From the NCBI GenBank assembly GCA_018340805.1, contig JACMZG010001911.1, positions 34,141,103 through 34,205,102 of the forward strand: a DNA stretch of 64,000 bases. Direction: 5' to 3'. The position numbers and the translations under genes were made by a program. Source of the stretch: Microvelia longipes (lineage: Eukaryota > Arthropoda > Insecta > Hemiptera > Veliidae). Shown here piece by piece: positions 1 to 12,500 of this stretch. Position 1 is the stretch's first letter, and every line of letters starts with the position of its first letter. The notes beneath the pieces are model-generated. The model had not been told where the DNA came from, made no database searches, and worked only from the letters and a program-made list of their open reading frames with translations.

Positions 1-1298
1 TATATATATATATATGCACTTAATTTGAACAAAACGAAATACACGACGTTAAAATTACTTTAGCTAAATATCTAATCTCATGTTATTGACGGTATTTCAT
101 AATCAAAACTGCAACTATTGTCTTGAATTCCATGTAATATTTCTAGTGTTTAAACCAAAGGTGCGGTGAACCCAAGCAAATGAAAATTCCAGTAAGTTTA
201 TTGTAATTATAAAATATTTGAAACTCGAAAATTACCACCAATATTCTCTTTTATTATTTTAATACACCATAAATAGAGTTGAAAATTAATTAATATCTTT
301 CGAATACAATGATAACACATATTATCAAAATGACAAATGGGAGATTTTCAGTCAGAACATTATTTTAATCGATTTTTTGTTACTGTTTGCTTTGTTACCG
401 TACAGAGCAAAATCAATCTATGGCGGTTCTTCCTCTTGGTTATTCAGTGTACTCTAGAATTAAAGACATATTAGATCGGGGGAAATAGTGATTAACTTAT
501 TATGGGAGAAAAAACAAGTTTTGCTCACTGTGTAGTTAAATTCGGCCAAAGCCGAATAAAACATAATTTTTATATCTCAAAACTTGCCGATATTTGCCTC
601 GGCAAACTATGATATTTAGTTGGTTGCCGAGGCTGTAAAATATTGCTTATACTTATAAATCTAAACTTAAAACCTTAAGTGCAAGAAAAACATGGTATAT
701 GACAAACAGCACGTTTGAAAATTGTGAACTTGTTAGCTGAACTCGCTACCTACTGAGTTAAAGAGGAAAAGTAGTGAGCGAGTTAAAAAGCTACCAAGGC
801 AACCAAAGCTAGTTTACTCCCGTTATAATTTTGAACCTCCTGTAGATTCAGACCTGGAGTGTGTCACTGGTGGTGAAGTGTCACTATTTTCTCTACAAGA
901 AGTTAATTTTATTTTTTCTCTCTTCTTGAGGTTAACATATTAAAACACCAGATAAATTACATAAGTACATTTATTTATAAATTGATTTTTGTTGGGTCAT
1001 ATTCACAGTTGTTTCTTATAATAAATAAGTAAATTCTCAAATCTACTTATCTTTTATCATTATTATGATTTAAGTAGAAATTAGTATCTACTTACGCCTT
1101 AAGACACTACTATGAATGCGTCCTTCTAAATCTGCATCCAGAAATTTGACAGTACAGGTTATTTACTTCTTATGCTTTATAAATCATTCTTAAAATTCTG
1201 GAAGTCAGATTTTCCATCTTCTTTGAAATTTTAATAATTAAAATTTGTCACTATCCGAATCCCTCAATAGTTTCCGACTTAGATATTCCTCCTCATCC
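1..1298. other. AT-rich DNA beyond the 3' end of the gene
   Basis: Begins with a short (TA)n tract. No coding frame of note. A cluster of TTGCCGA/TCGGCAA motifs at 583-633 can pair into small hairpins. Nothing else recognised. Confidence 0.5.
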
Positions 1299-1304
1299 TT
1301 TATT
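1299..1304 (-). terminator. Candidate polyadenylation signal (AATAAA)
   Basis: AATAAA on the minus strand, about 80 bases downstream of the TAA stop, the usual position for a short 3' UTR. No cDNA evidence is available. Confidence 0.4.
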
Positions 1305-1382
1305 CAAAAATTTTCATCAAAAAATAAATTATACTTAAAGTAAGTAAAGTCCCACGATGAGCTAAGTCCAAGTAAGTCGGGT

Positions 1383-3562
1383 TTACCAATACCATTCTTT
1401 TGGGTTTGAAACATGTGATATTTGCGGTATTCCAGGTAGTCTTGAATTAGACACTACTACTGGTTCGTATTCTTCAGTTCCTGTCAGGTATCTTTGGGGA
1501 AATGTTTCTAATCTAGCACTATCGTGATATTGCGGTTCAGGAGTAGGTTTAGCTCTATACGATCTAACAGGTTTAAAGGGGGGTCGGGTAACTTTTTCAG
1601 TTTCTTCAGGTCTCCTTTGTATCTGTGATTGTTGTGAGTAGTCTGTTTGTGGTAATCTTATACTAAATCCACTAGGTCTATTATCTTGTATCACATATTT
1701 ACCTCTTTGTACGGTATCACTTACTTCTATCCGTCCACCTAAAGCCGACGGACCGGGAGCAGTGATTTCAAACGTTCTTGGAGGTTGCTTAGGAAACGGC
1801 GAAGGCTTATTCCTTTCTTGTTCAACTTGCCTTATATATGGAAATATTTGTCTTTCAGTAACAATTTGTTTATATGGAATAATTTGTCTATCAGTTACTG
1901 GTTGCTTAACATAAGCAATGACTTGTCTGTCTGTAACTGGTTTCTGATAAGGATTCAGTCTTTCAGTTACAGGTTGTTTAGGATACAGAGGCTGTGCATC
2001 AGTGAAAGGCTGTCTCTCAGTGTAAGACTGTCTTTCAGGGAACTGTTGCCTCACTGAATAAGGTTGCCTTTCAGTAAATTGTTTATCAGTATACGGTTGT
2101 CTTTCATAAGTTTGTCTTTCAATATACTGTTGTTTTTCTGTGTAAGGTTGTCTGTCATACGGTATTCTTTCCGTAAACTGTTCCCTGCTAGTAAATGGCT
2201 GTCTTTCATACTGTGGTCTTTGATATAAAGGCTGTCTTTCTGTTACAGGTTTAGCGTATGAGAATTGCTGTTTCTCAGTAATAGCCTGTCTGTAATACGT
2301 TTGTGATTCATCTAAAGGTTGTTTAGGAATGGGCAAGAATGGGTTCTCAGTTACTGGAGGTTTGGTCGGGGGTTTCGTTGTAGTGGTTGGTTTGGTTGTT
2401 GTAGTTGTCGTTGTCGTTGTTCTTTCTGTTGGCTTAAATCTTTGATTAAAAGAACTAATTTGTTTGTTTTTCTGATTTTTATCATCTTGTTCATCTTTAG
2501 GAGGTTCTCGATTAGATTTCGAAGGTTGTTTCACAGTTGGAGCACTTCTTGAAGGAAACTGTGCGGTCAAGTAAGCTTCTGATACATTCTCATCGTACGT
2601 TTGATCTGCCTCTTCAAGATCGTCATATTCATACTCATCTGGAGAAGCAGTGGTGGTGGTAGTTCTTGATTTTCTTTCTTCAGATTTTATCCTAGCATTT
2701 GATGGTCTTCTGTTTTGTGTTTGTAAACTACTCATGGTCGTAGCTGGTACATCCGCTTTATAGTGATCTTTACTTCTTGTTTGTGGTGGCCTCGTTTCTA
2801 CTTTTACTTGAGAGTATAATTTCGAAGGTTGTCTAGCATAAATAGAAGGATTAAAAAATGGAACACCTTGCTCCGTCGTTTGGCCTGTTTTTTCTTTTTT
2901 GTTTTCAGGTTTTCGTTCTTTCCTCTCATTGTTGTCATAATCTTCATCAGAATAATATCCTTTCTTAGGTTCCTCTTTAAACGGCCTTCGCTGCTGGAAC
3001 CTCGATTTCCATTTAGGATTAGCAACTATTTCATCTTCATACTCCTCCTCATCTGGATAAGGCGTTGTTGGTTTGTGATTAGGTTTATTTCTTTTACTAG
3101 ATTCCGTACCTTTGTTTTTAAAATATTTATTTCTCTTGTCCTCTGGGTATCTACTAGAGTTCTCAATATTATCATTTTCTTCTTCGTCTCTTTCGTACTT
3201 AGATCGTTGAGTAAAATTTTTGTACTTACTTCTAAATCTTTTGTCATCTTCGTTCTTTCTTGCCACGTAGTCGTCTTCGATCCTTTTTTTATTGTCGTTT
3301 CTATCAGGATTTCTGTTATAAACATCTTTATCCCGTTTCTTGCTCGGCCTGTCCCTGTCTGGTTTCCTAAAATTGTTGTCCTGGGGTCTTCTTCTGTCGT
3401 CTTCATCCCTGTTCCCATCTGCTGAGTCATCGTAATATTCGTATTCTTCTTCCTCGTCTTCGTAGAGTGGTTTCAAGGGTTTCCTTCTTGGGCCATCCCG
3501 ATGAATACTTTTATGTCCACCAGCTCTATCACCTCCATAATATGAGTCTCCTCCTCTAAATC
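1383..3562 (-). CDS. Coding exon 6 (last) of the chitin-binding gene
   Basis: Encodes residues 254-978 and the TAA stop at 1385-1383. The acceptor follows a T-rich tract (TTTTTTAG just above 3562). The frame stays open upstream into the intron, so a naive ORF start at 3647 is wrong. Contents in order: an acidic EEEEYEYY patch, an Arg/Lys/Asp-rich low-complexity region, Thr-rich runs, about 16 degenerate copies of a motif like ERQPYT, and a more regular stretch (855-894, containing GGRIEVSDTVQRGKYVI) that may be a conserved block. Several open frames on both strands here are shadows of this exon. Confidence 0.93.
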
Positions 3563-6500
3563 CTAAAAAACAAATTGTTAAAAAATTGTATTCATTAAAA
3601 CTGATTTTATATGTGGTATAAATAAAATTTGTAATAGTGTTCTGCAAAGTTGATTTTACTATGCAAAATAAACAAAGTATTGTTTCTCCAGCGAGTTGAC
3701 AAATGTTTTTGGCAGTTTTTTGAGCCAGCGAGATTGACTAATAAAAATATTGCTAATGCGTAAATGTTAAGATGTAAGAGGAATGATGACGTTAAAGCCT
3801 CTCTAAATTCAAAAAAGGCGTCGCGCCTTCCTGTTGCTGCTTTGTGGTTACAATGTTGTTGTCATGTAGCAGTTTGTCGTTTCAGTAGTTTTGTAAGTGG
3901 CATACTGCCAGGACATTAGCGAATTTCCAAATGTATTAATCAAAAACTTGTTTACATAAAATTATGTAGGGCAATCGATAAAATACTAATCATTACATTG
4001 AACTTTGTCCATGTGTTTACCTAATATAGTAGTATGAATATTAAATGTAGCCTGATTTAACCATTTTTATCGGGTTAAGTGAAGGTTTTAAATTTTTGCA
4101 GATTGGTTATTGTGTTAATGACCTCATAAATATTTCTTTAACAATTGTGTTCATGGCTCAAAAAACAATGAACTCCAATCCCCCCTGAACCTAACCTCAT
4201 AAGCTTATTATTCTTTGGAAATTCGCTAAGTAACGAACAGTTAATTAAAAAAACTAACTGCTGCGCTAGGCATAATTCCTAACGGGTTCAAGCCAGACAA
4301 GTGAAAATTGGGACTTTTTAGAATGTTTAGGTCTAGTTATGAGTTACGAGTTTTTTGAAACATTTCAAAAAATTGTTTAAAATAAGATAGAATATTGTTA
4401 CATTTAATATTTTACATGACTGTACCCTGTACCCATTTTAATTAGAAACAGATTTACAGTTTTTATTACTACATTAGCAACTAATTTATAAATTTCGATA
4501 GTAAAATTTGAAATATTGATGGGCAATGACTTTTTAAGGAATTGTTTAGCATACAAAGACAATGTTTAATACAAATTTAAAAAACTAAAATGCTATTTTA
4601 ATAAATTAATTATAATATTTTCCAATTCAGACTTAACATAACCTTTATTTCTCATTGGTCTCTTCCTAACTGGAGGACCGTAGTAATAATAGTCATCGTA
4701 ATCCTCTTCATTATCGTAGTAATCATAAGAAGGTCTTCTTCTATACGGTGGACGCCTGGGTCTGAAACCACCCCCAGGTCTCGCAGGACGCTCGTCTTCC
4801 TCGTCTTTTGGTGGCGCTTCCGTTGTTGTCGTCTTTTTTGTTGTTGTTGTCACAGGAGCGGCAGTCGTAGCTTGCTTGTACAGTGCTTCATTCCTTTAAC
4901 AATGTATATTTAAAAGTTATAGTGATTGATAAAAGTATTGACACAATACTAACAATATTAATCAATGGTATAAATTTATACCATTAACCATTATTACCAA
5001 TAAATGGGTAATAAATTCATGCAGAGAAATAATAGATGACATAAGTATCGCATGAGCAAATTTTTAGAGTTTCAAAAACAACTACTTTTAAACCTAAATA
5101 ATTAGAAAATATTTAACCGGAAAATTCATTTATAAAAGAAGGTGATGTTAACAATCAAATTTTATAGGTTACCTATTTTAGCCTAAATAATTCCCATACT
5201 ATCTCCCTTTCTTTATTTATAACCTTTTATAACCTTATACAAATATTGTGTTAAATTTATTCTTAATATTTTAAGAGGTATAACTTTTTCTAATTTAATT
5301 TCAATATTTTAAAATTATTACGAGCTGCTCCTTAAATTTAGTACTTTTCAATACTTAAATTTAATACTACCAAAGCTTTAAAGCCATTTTAAGTTTATAA
5401 TTATTACATTACTTGTGCTAATATTTCATAGAATAATAACTCATTGCAATTTTTATTTACACAAAAATTCGAACGTTGAACGTCTTCATATTTGTTTACA
5501 TTTAAAAATCTGGGGAAATTAATGCAATATGCTAATATTAATTAAGTCCTATATATAGTTAAAATATTTCATGATATAGTATGCATCTAGTTTTAGTAGC
5601 TATAAAATTTTAAATGCAAGGTTATTAAATAAATTAATTGGCAGTATCAGCAAAAGTAATAAAAACATATTTTTTGGGGTTGAAAACATAATTACTCTTC
5701 CTCATCGATATCATCTGTTTTATGGCTTTCTGAGTGGTTTCATCATGTTGTCTGTCTTTGTGTTTTTCTGTGCCCCGAAAATATTTCGTTGTGTTGATAC
5801 TAGATTGTTAAACTTGGCACAAATTCAGATTTGAAATTGAAATAGTTAAAAAAATGATCAATTGACTTTTGAATTTTTAAACCTTTCTCTTGGTTTTCTA
5901 CAATTGTTGTGCCGTTATACAGCGAAAAACATAAAAAAATCCAAATTCGTCAAAAAAAGTAAAAATTCGCTAGCTTTTTATTTTTTTTATATATAGACTC
6001 CGAAGATGTTAGAAAAAGTATTGAGGAACCTCGAACCCGATTTTTTTTAATCATCATTAAGGTCCTAAAATGTTAATCAAATGAGCCATTTGATTCAATA
6101 GATTAATGCTTCGTTTTTTTCGTACTGAATTAACTTATTACTAATTAATTTAATATGAAGAGAACTACAATCCTAATGCTGCTGGTCACAGTCGGTTGGT
6201 GTTAAGAGTGAAAATAAGATACTATTATGTGCCATCATTCAGTCGTACGAAGATCTTGGTGTCTGCAGAAATATCACGGCGTCATGACCACTGGACCGCT
6301 CAGTGTTATCTCAACCAGAACTGGTATCTAGATGTCGACTTTTTATTTGTTAGATTCAATATCGTGTAGTTTCACAAAACTGATGAAATATATATCAATA
6401 TGAGGAAAATAATTAAGAAGTTATGTTAAAAACTGCTAAAATTCTGTCTATTTACACTGAGTTTACTTTGACAGAGTTGACTCTCAGACTACTTAGAGTC

Positions 6501-9500
6501 TCTTTATTAACTCTAGTAACATTGTCTAAATATGATGCACATTGTGCCAAACTTTTCAAAGAAAATAAGATTTTAACGCTTTATTCAGCATACATTTTTT
6601 CAGTTTTACTATACATTAAAAATAGACACCATGAATTAAATAATAATAAAAATCATGGTTATTCAACTAGATTTTATACAAATGTAAATATGCCAATCTC
6701 CAGACTTAGTAAATCAAGTCAATCACCGATGGTGAATGGAATCAAATGTTTTAATAAGCTGCCTACTAGTATTGTAGATCTTCCTATGGATTCCTTTAAA
6801 AAGGTAATTAAAGAAATACTGATTAATAAAGCATATTACTGTGTCAATGACTTTCTAAATGACAGTATAGTGTATCCTGAAAAATTCTAAAGTGGTACCT
6901 TTTTAACTTTATAATATCTTATATAATTTTTATTTATTGTAATTTTTTTTATGTTTTAAGTTGTATTCATGAATTGACTATTGTGAGGCCTTAGAATGTA
7001 AGGCAACCACAAGCTTATAATAAATAAATAAATAGAGTTGACTTTAAAATTCTACCTTGTAGTTTAGATTTCGCAAAAAATTAATACAGGGAGTGAGAAT
7101 GTCACACTTGACACTACTGCACGTTATTTAACGAAGTTCTAGTAGGAATAGTGCTTATTATATTTCTGTTAAACCCAATATTCTGTTATTAATCAGTTAT
7201 ACGCTTGATTTTAGACAATCTTTTAATCGAAAGAATGGTAGATAAAAAAGGAATAAAGAAATCTAAAATATGCGCATTTGAGCTTTCTGTGACTATATAT
7301 TGAATTTCAGACCAAAAACTTAAATGGAAGCAAAACAAAGTTCGCTCCATATTGCAGCAAAATTCGGATTAATTTTTCTTAATATTTAGAATTGAAGGGT
7401 AATATTTGTTGTCTTAAGAAAGGCATATTCATCATTTTTTGCTGTATATTCAAACATATTATTCCTATTCAAATATACTATTATATAAATATATTTATTC
7501 CTATTCGAATATGCTGAAAACAGCATATTCGTTATAGAAAATAAAAAAAGTTGGTATACTTTACTAATATTCTCCAAAATCTGATAGTATTTGTACAAAA
7601 CATATGCGCCATTTTAACTAAAATGTGACAAGCTATTTTGGTTATGCTTGTTCTCTAATTGATTTAAAATTAACAAACTAAATGTGAGACTAAATATTAT
7701 TATTAACAAAATCAGAATTAACATTAGTTTCATTAAAAAGGTTAAACCAATTATTTGATACAAGTGTAAGTACTTAATTATAGAATTACGCTAAGTATAA
7801 TTCAGTTATTCATGATTTATTTTTTATTTATTTATTGAAGAGCTTAATTAAACATCATTAGCTCCACGTTACCCGTGTAATGATAACTAAGTAATTTTTT
7901 TAGTAATTGTATACGTCTTACCTTTGGTAATATTTAGCAGAATTCTTACAGTCTACTTCAGAAACAAAATGGCAGATAAAAGTCTTTTGATCAAAGGCAG
8001 TGTAGTTGGCACAGAGAAAGTCGTATCTGATGCCATAGAGGCAGTGGTGATAGACCTGAAATGATATGCATAAATTAGTTGAAATCTCATTGCAATTATA
8101 AATTTTAAGGAATTGTAATGGACACTCGGAAATGTTTAACAGTAGTTAGAGGACTAAAACTGAGTTTTTGCGAGGTAAGAATAAGGCTGTGTATTGTCAA
8201 AAGGTCAATATGTAAACTTTATGACTTTTCTCTTAGTCACTACACCCTTAAGATTTATATTTTATGAGTGTTACAAGTTGGGAGACTTGGTACTACATTA
8301 TTATAAGCACTGTGACAACTGTGCTTTAAACTATGAATCCAGAACTAAAGCACAATAATTTCTTAGATTGGTTAATTAATTTAATCTTTAGATGAATCTA
8401 TCGGATGCCATAGAACTAGATAAAAAACCTGGTATTCTAAGGACCCAATCAGGAATATTCTTCTTCATTAAAATGATATATGCCAGGGTTTAATGACTGC
8501 AACAGAGTATTTATGGTTATATGAAGCGTTTATTAATATTATGGAAAAAACAACTTTGTCAAGAGATTTTCCTGAGTCCTCTTTAATAATCATCTTTAAA
8601 TTATATGTTATCTTTTAATTTTAATTAGTTTTACATTACATTCCAATTATTAGGAGTCCTTTCCTTTTTTTGGATTCCTGATTCCATTGTCAGGGTAAAG
8701 TTAAACCTGTGTTTATAAACACAGGTTTCAAAACATTTTGCGTACAAATAAAGTAATATTTTAATCGCTAAACCTTATTTGTATTTATAAGACAGAAATT
8801 ATTAAATAATGCACCTGGCAGTGATGAGGAGGACTGGCATAAAAGCCGTCGTGTAATCCATCGCATTTAAAGTCAATATCAGGAGGAATAGCATTATAGA
8901 ATGGATAATCAGATAGGTTAAAACCATTTAATTCTCTTGGTAGATTTGGATCATGAATATAATCGATTTGAGGTATTCCAGTCAGTACAGGGCCCGTACT
9001 GTTTTTCACTTCACCCTCGATAACCTGAAATTAAATGGTTCAATGAAAATATAAAATCATAAAACAGTGCTTAAGAATAGTACTTCTAAGGATAATATAG
9101 AATTTTACTTAAATAAAAATGTTTTCGCTTTAGCTTGACGATGGAGGTTTAGTTTAGAAAGAATGTAATTATAGAATACTTTGGCTATTCTATAATTATT
9201 ACTAATTATTAATAATTATAATTAATTATAATTAGTAATAATAACAAAATTATTACTAATTTTGTTTCATAATTATTATTGATAATAGGTTATACGTGAT
9301 AATAGGTATATTTCAAGCCAACACTCAAGCTTTTGTTCTCAAATGTTATTTAGTTCTTACTAGTTGTTGCTTCTTAAAGATTCCCGATACATGTGGCTAT
9401 TTACCTCGCCTTAACAATAGTATTGGTTATTTATTTTAATGGATAAACGAATATCAAATAAAGCCAAGATCAATGTTCCAGATTGAAGTTAAGAGATTAT

Positions 9501-12500
9501 AAGTTTTGTTCTTGTTCACCTAGTATATATTTATGTAGGTTTTTATTTCGTTTGGGCTCAAAGTGAACCTATTCATAGTTTCCTATGTGTTGGTTAGTGC
9601 ATAGTTTTCTATGCTTTATCAATACATAAAATTCGATTTATTTTGTTAAATTTAATCATTGGTTCGCATTACTAGGCGCAATATTAAGAAATTTAGCAAA
9701 TTTTTCAAAATTAAACCGTCTTTAACTTTTAAAGTTGTAGTAATTTATTAGGGCACTCCAGCCACAAAGTGGGGGTAAAATTTACACCATCATTAGGTTT
9801 TAGGAGGAATAGGCCCGAGCTTTCATTATAATATTATCCATTTCAAGAGTTTACACTTAAACAGTTGCTCCAAATTCTATTGAAAGCTCGGGACAATTAG
9901 TCTTAATTAATATTTTAGACCTATTCCTCCTTAAAACCATTAATAATTTAAAGTAAAGGTCCCAATAAATAAAAGGCCATAGCTTTGCCAATAAACTATT
10001 ATTTTTGTGGAGAGACTCTCCTCTTCGTTTCCTAGTGGTCCTAATAAAGTTGTATGGTACAATTTACTCATATTATAAAACCCCTTCTTAAAGCATAATA
10101 TCAATAATCTATGACTCTCTTTAGTTGGTTTTAATTATTATTTTTTTTAAAAATTCATTATTATTTAAACGATTTATGTGTAAAAATAATTACCTCTCCA
10201 TCAGCATTAGTTACATTAGTGCTGGCATTAACACCAGCTTGCTTATCTTTAGCTGCTTTAAGTATTAACTCTGATCCTCTGAGACAGGAAACGCTTACTA
10301 GTAATCCTAGTAGTAATATCACTAAACAAACAAATAAACCGGCGTTAGATAAACATTTAAATATTTACATTTGAAGATAAAGAGCCATATATTACTTCTT
10401 GTTGGTTAGAAAGGCAGTTTGTTGGGATAAGGGTAAAAAGTAAAAGCAGTTTTCCGGAATTCAGAACCAATACGCCAAATAAGTATAATTAGGGTGACAA
10501 ATTAATAGGAAAAGGGTGTGATTATAAGAATAGCGGAAAAGGAGCTGTTCCAGCCATTCCTAAAATTATGTCATACAGAATGGTCATCAGAATGGATGAG
10601 CATTAGAGTGACATAAAATTTATTTATTTTAAATATTTTTAATTACTTTTAATTTTAATAGATTTTACTGAGTTTTAATTACTCATCAGCAAAAAATTAA
10701 GGATGCTCTAGAATCGCTCGATAAAAAAATGATGGTATTTTGTGAGGACCATCTTTCACATATGTATTTTTCTTTAGCAATCTAATTGACTAGTTTAAGG
10801 GCTTAGCATACCTTTGCCTCGCATATATTTATGCTAGGGTAATTCCAACATTACTTCATCTTACTTTTATTTAATTAATATTTTATCATAGGTATTACTG
10901 CAAATACATAAATCAAGAAATAAAATCCCACGCGACACTTCTCACAAAGTACTTTATTTTTTTTATCGCACAGGTTTTACTGCAACTGTTGTAATGAATT
11001 GAGATATAGATTGAATTTTATTTTATCCGGGTTTACCGTTTTATTAGTCACCCTTGTTTTTTTATACAGATGTTGATTATTTTATTAATGATTTTTTATA
11101 ATCTAAATCATTTTATAAAATAATAATAAATCATGTTGATATAGTTGCTGTAGTAAAGGATAATTAAAAACACAATTAGTCTTTAAGATGTATTGTCTGT
11201 TGATCGTTTTCCTATCCAACGTAGAATGTCATTGTTAGTTTCAAGGTTGAAATTTAACTCTTAGAAATACCATAATTAGAAATGCTCTAATAAATAACAT
11301 TTATTAGAGCAGGATTGCACAATAGAGGTTAAGGGGTTGTGAATTAGGTATCACTCTTACTGTACTCTCAGTAAAACACTTAACAGTACTGTAAAATAAT
11401 TTATATACTAAAAGCTAACCAAAAGTGATGGAAATCGTAACCATTTTTTGGGCATTGTGAAAGCCTTGCTATATTACAGGGCTTTTGGGGTTATTTGATG
11501 TCTGTTCTTGTGTGGGCATTAGTTTTGCTGTTTTGGTAATTACATTTCGTTAAAAATGTATAAATAAGTACGAGGTGTGGGCCTCAAGCTCTTGTTTAAA
11601 GTTTGATTCGAGTCAGCCTACTACCTATATAGTTTCAGTGCGGCAACAGATTACTCCAGCATCAGTATGACTTAATTAATTTATTTGCTCCCCGCGGAGC
11701 ATTTCTTATCTAACTTAACAGAAATTAGCATTTTCTAGATGTATAGGGTACCTCGGAACTTTTCCTTGCCAAATCTTAAGATAATAATTACATTAGTTTT
11801 ATTCCCAGATATCACTTATCCAGGCACTAACCTCGCTCGATGCAGCTTAACTTTTATAATCCAACACTTGGATCATTAACAATTAGCTTTTTTCGTTATT
11901 TTAAAAAACATACAAATCATTCCATAAAATAATGCTGATAGTGCAATGGAAATTGGCGCATATGTTGGTCTTACATATGAGTACGCGGACCAAATTTTAA
12001 ATTGATTAACTTATTTTTCCCTGTTAGAGTCATTATAAAAAATTACTTCCCGGATAGCACAACTACGCCCAGATTGATTTTCGTACCATGTTTCTATTCT
12101 TCACCATAAATAGACTGGTAGCTACGATAATAACAGGCACATACATACACACACTTACTCACAGATAGACTACTTTTTGGAAACTACTTAAAAGGTCTTG
12201 GATACAGCTGAAACGGATTTTATTTCATATAGATTTCAGGTAGACATGTTAAACAAGATAAATATAAATGACAGCTATTTTGCTAAACTAGGGAGTTATA
12301 GGTGGGACTGAATATATTGAAATGTTTTAAAACTACCTATGTTAGTAAGTAGCATTTTCTATCGATTTGAAATCTAACACGAATGTTTTTATATCGCATG
12401 TTGACCAACAAGCAGTTTCATCTCATTACCGGAATTAGTTCAATTTTTATTCTATGTCATGTCTATTATGTACCATGTCCAATGTAATGTCTTAAAAATC

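Noticed and set aside
2829..3425. 198-codon plus-strand open frame, and other frames at 1785-2057, 2319-2552, 2804-3025 and 3026-3430
   Set aside because: All lie over the last coding exon of the minus-strand gene; low-complexity Arg/Lys/Asp codons leave the other frames open. No independent protein features.
4261..4310. tRNA-like boxes CTGCGCTAGGCA and GGGTTCAAGCC
   Set aside because: Spacing is roughly right but no stems pair; too weak to call a SINE or tRNA.
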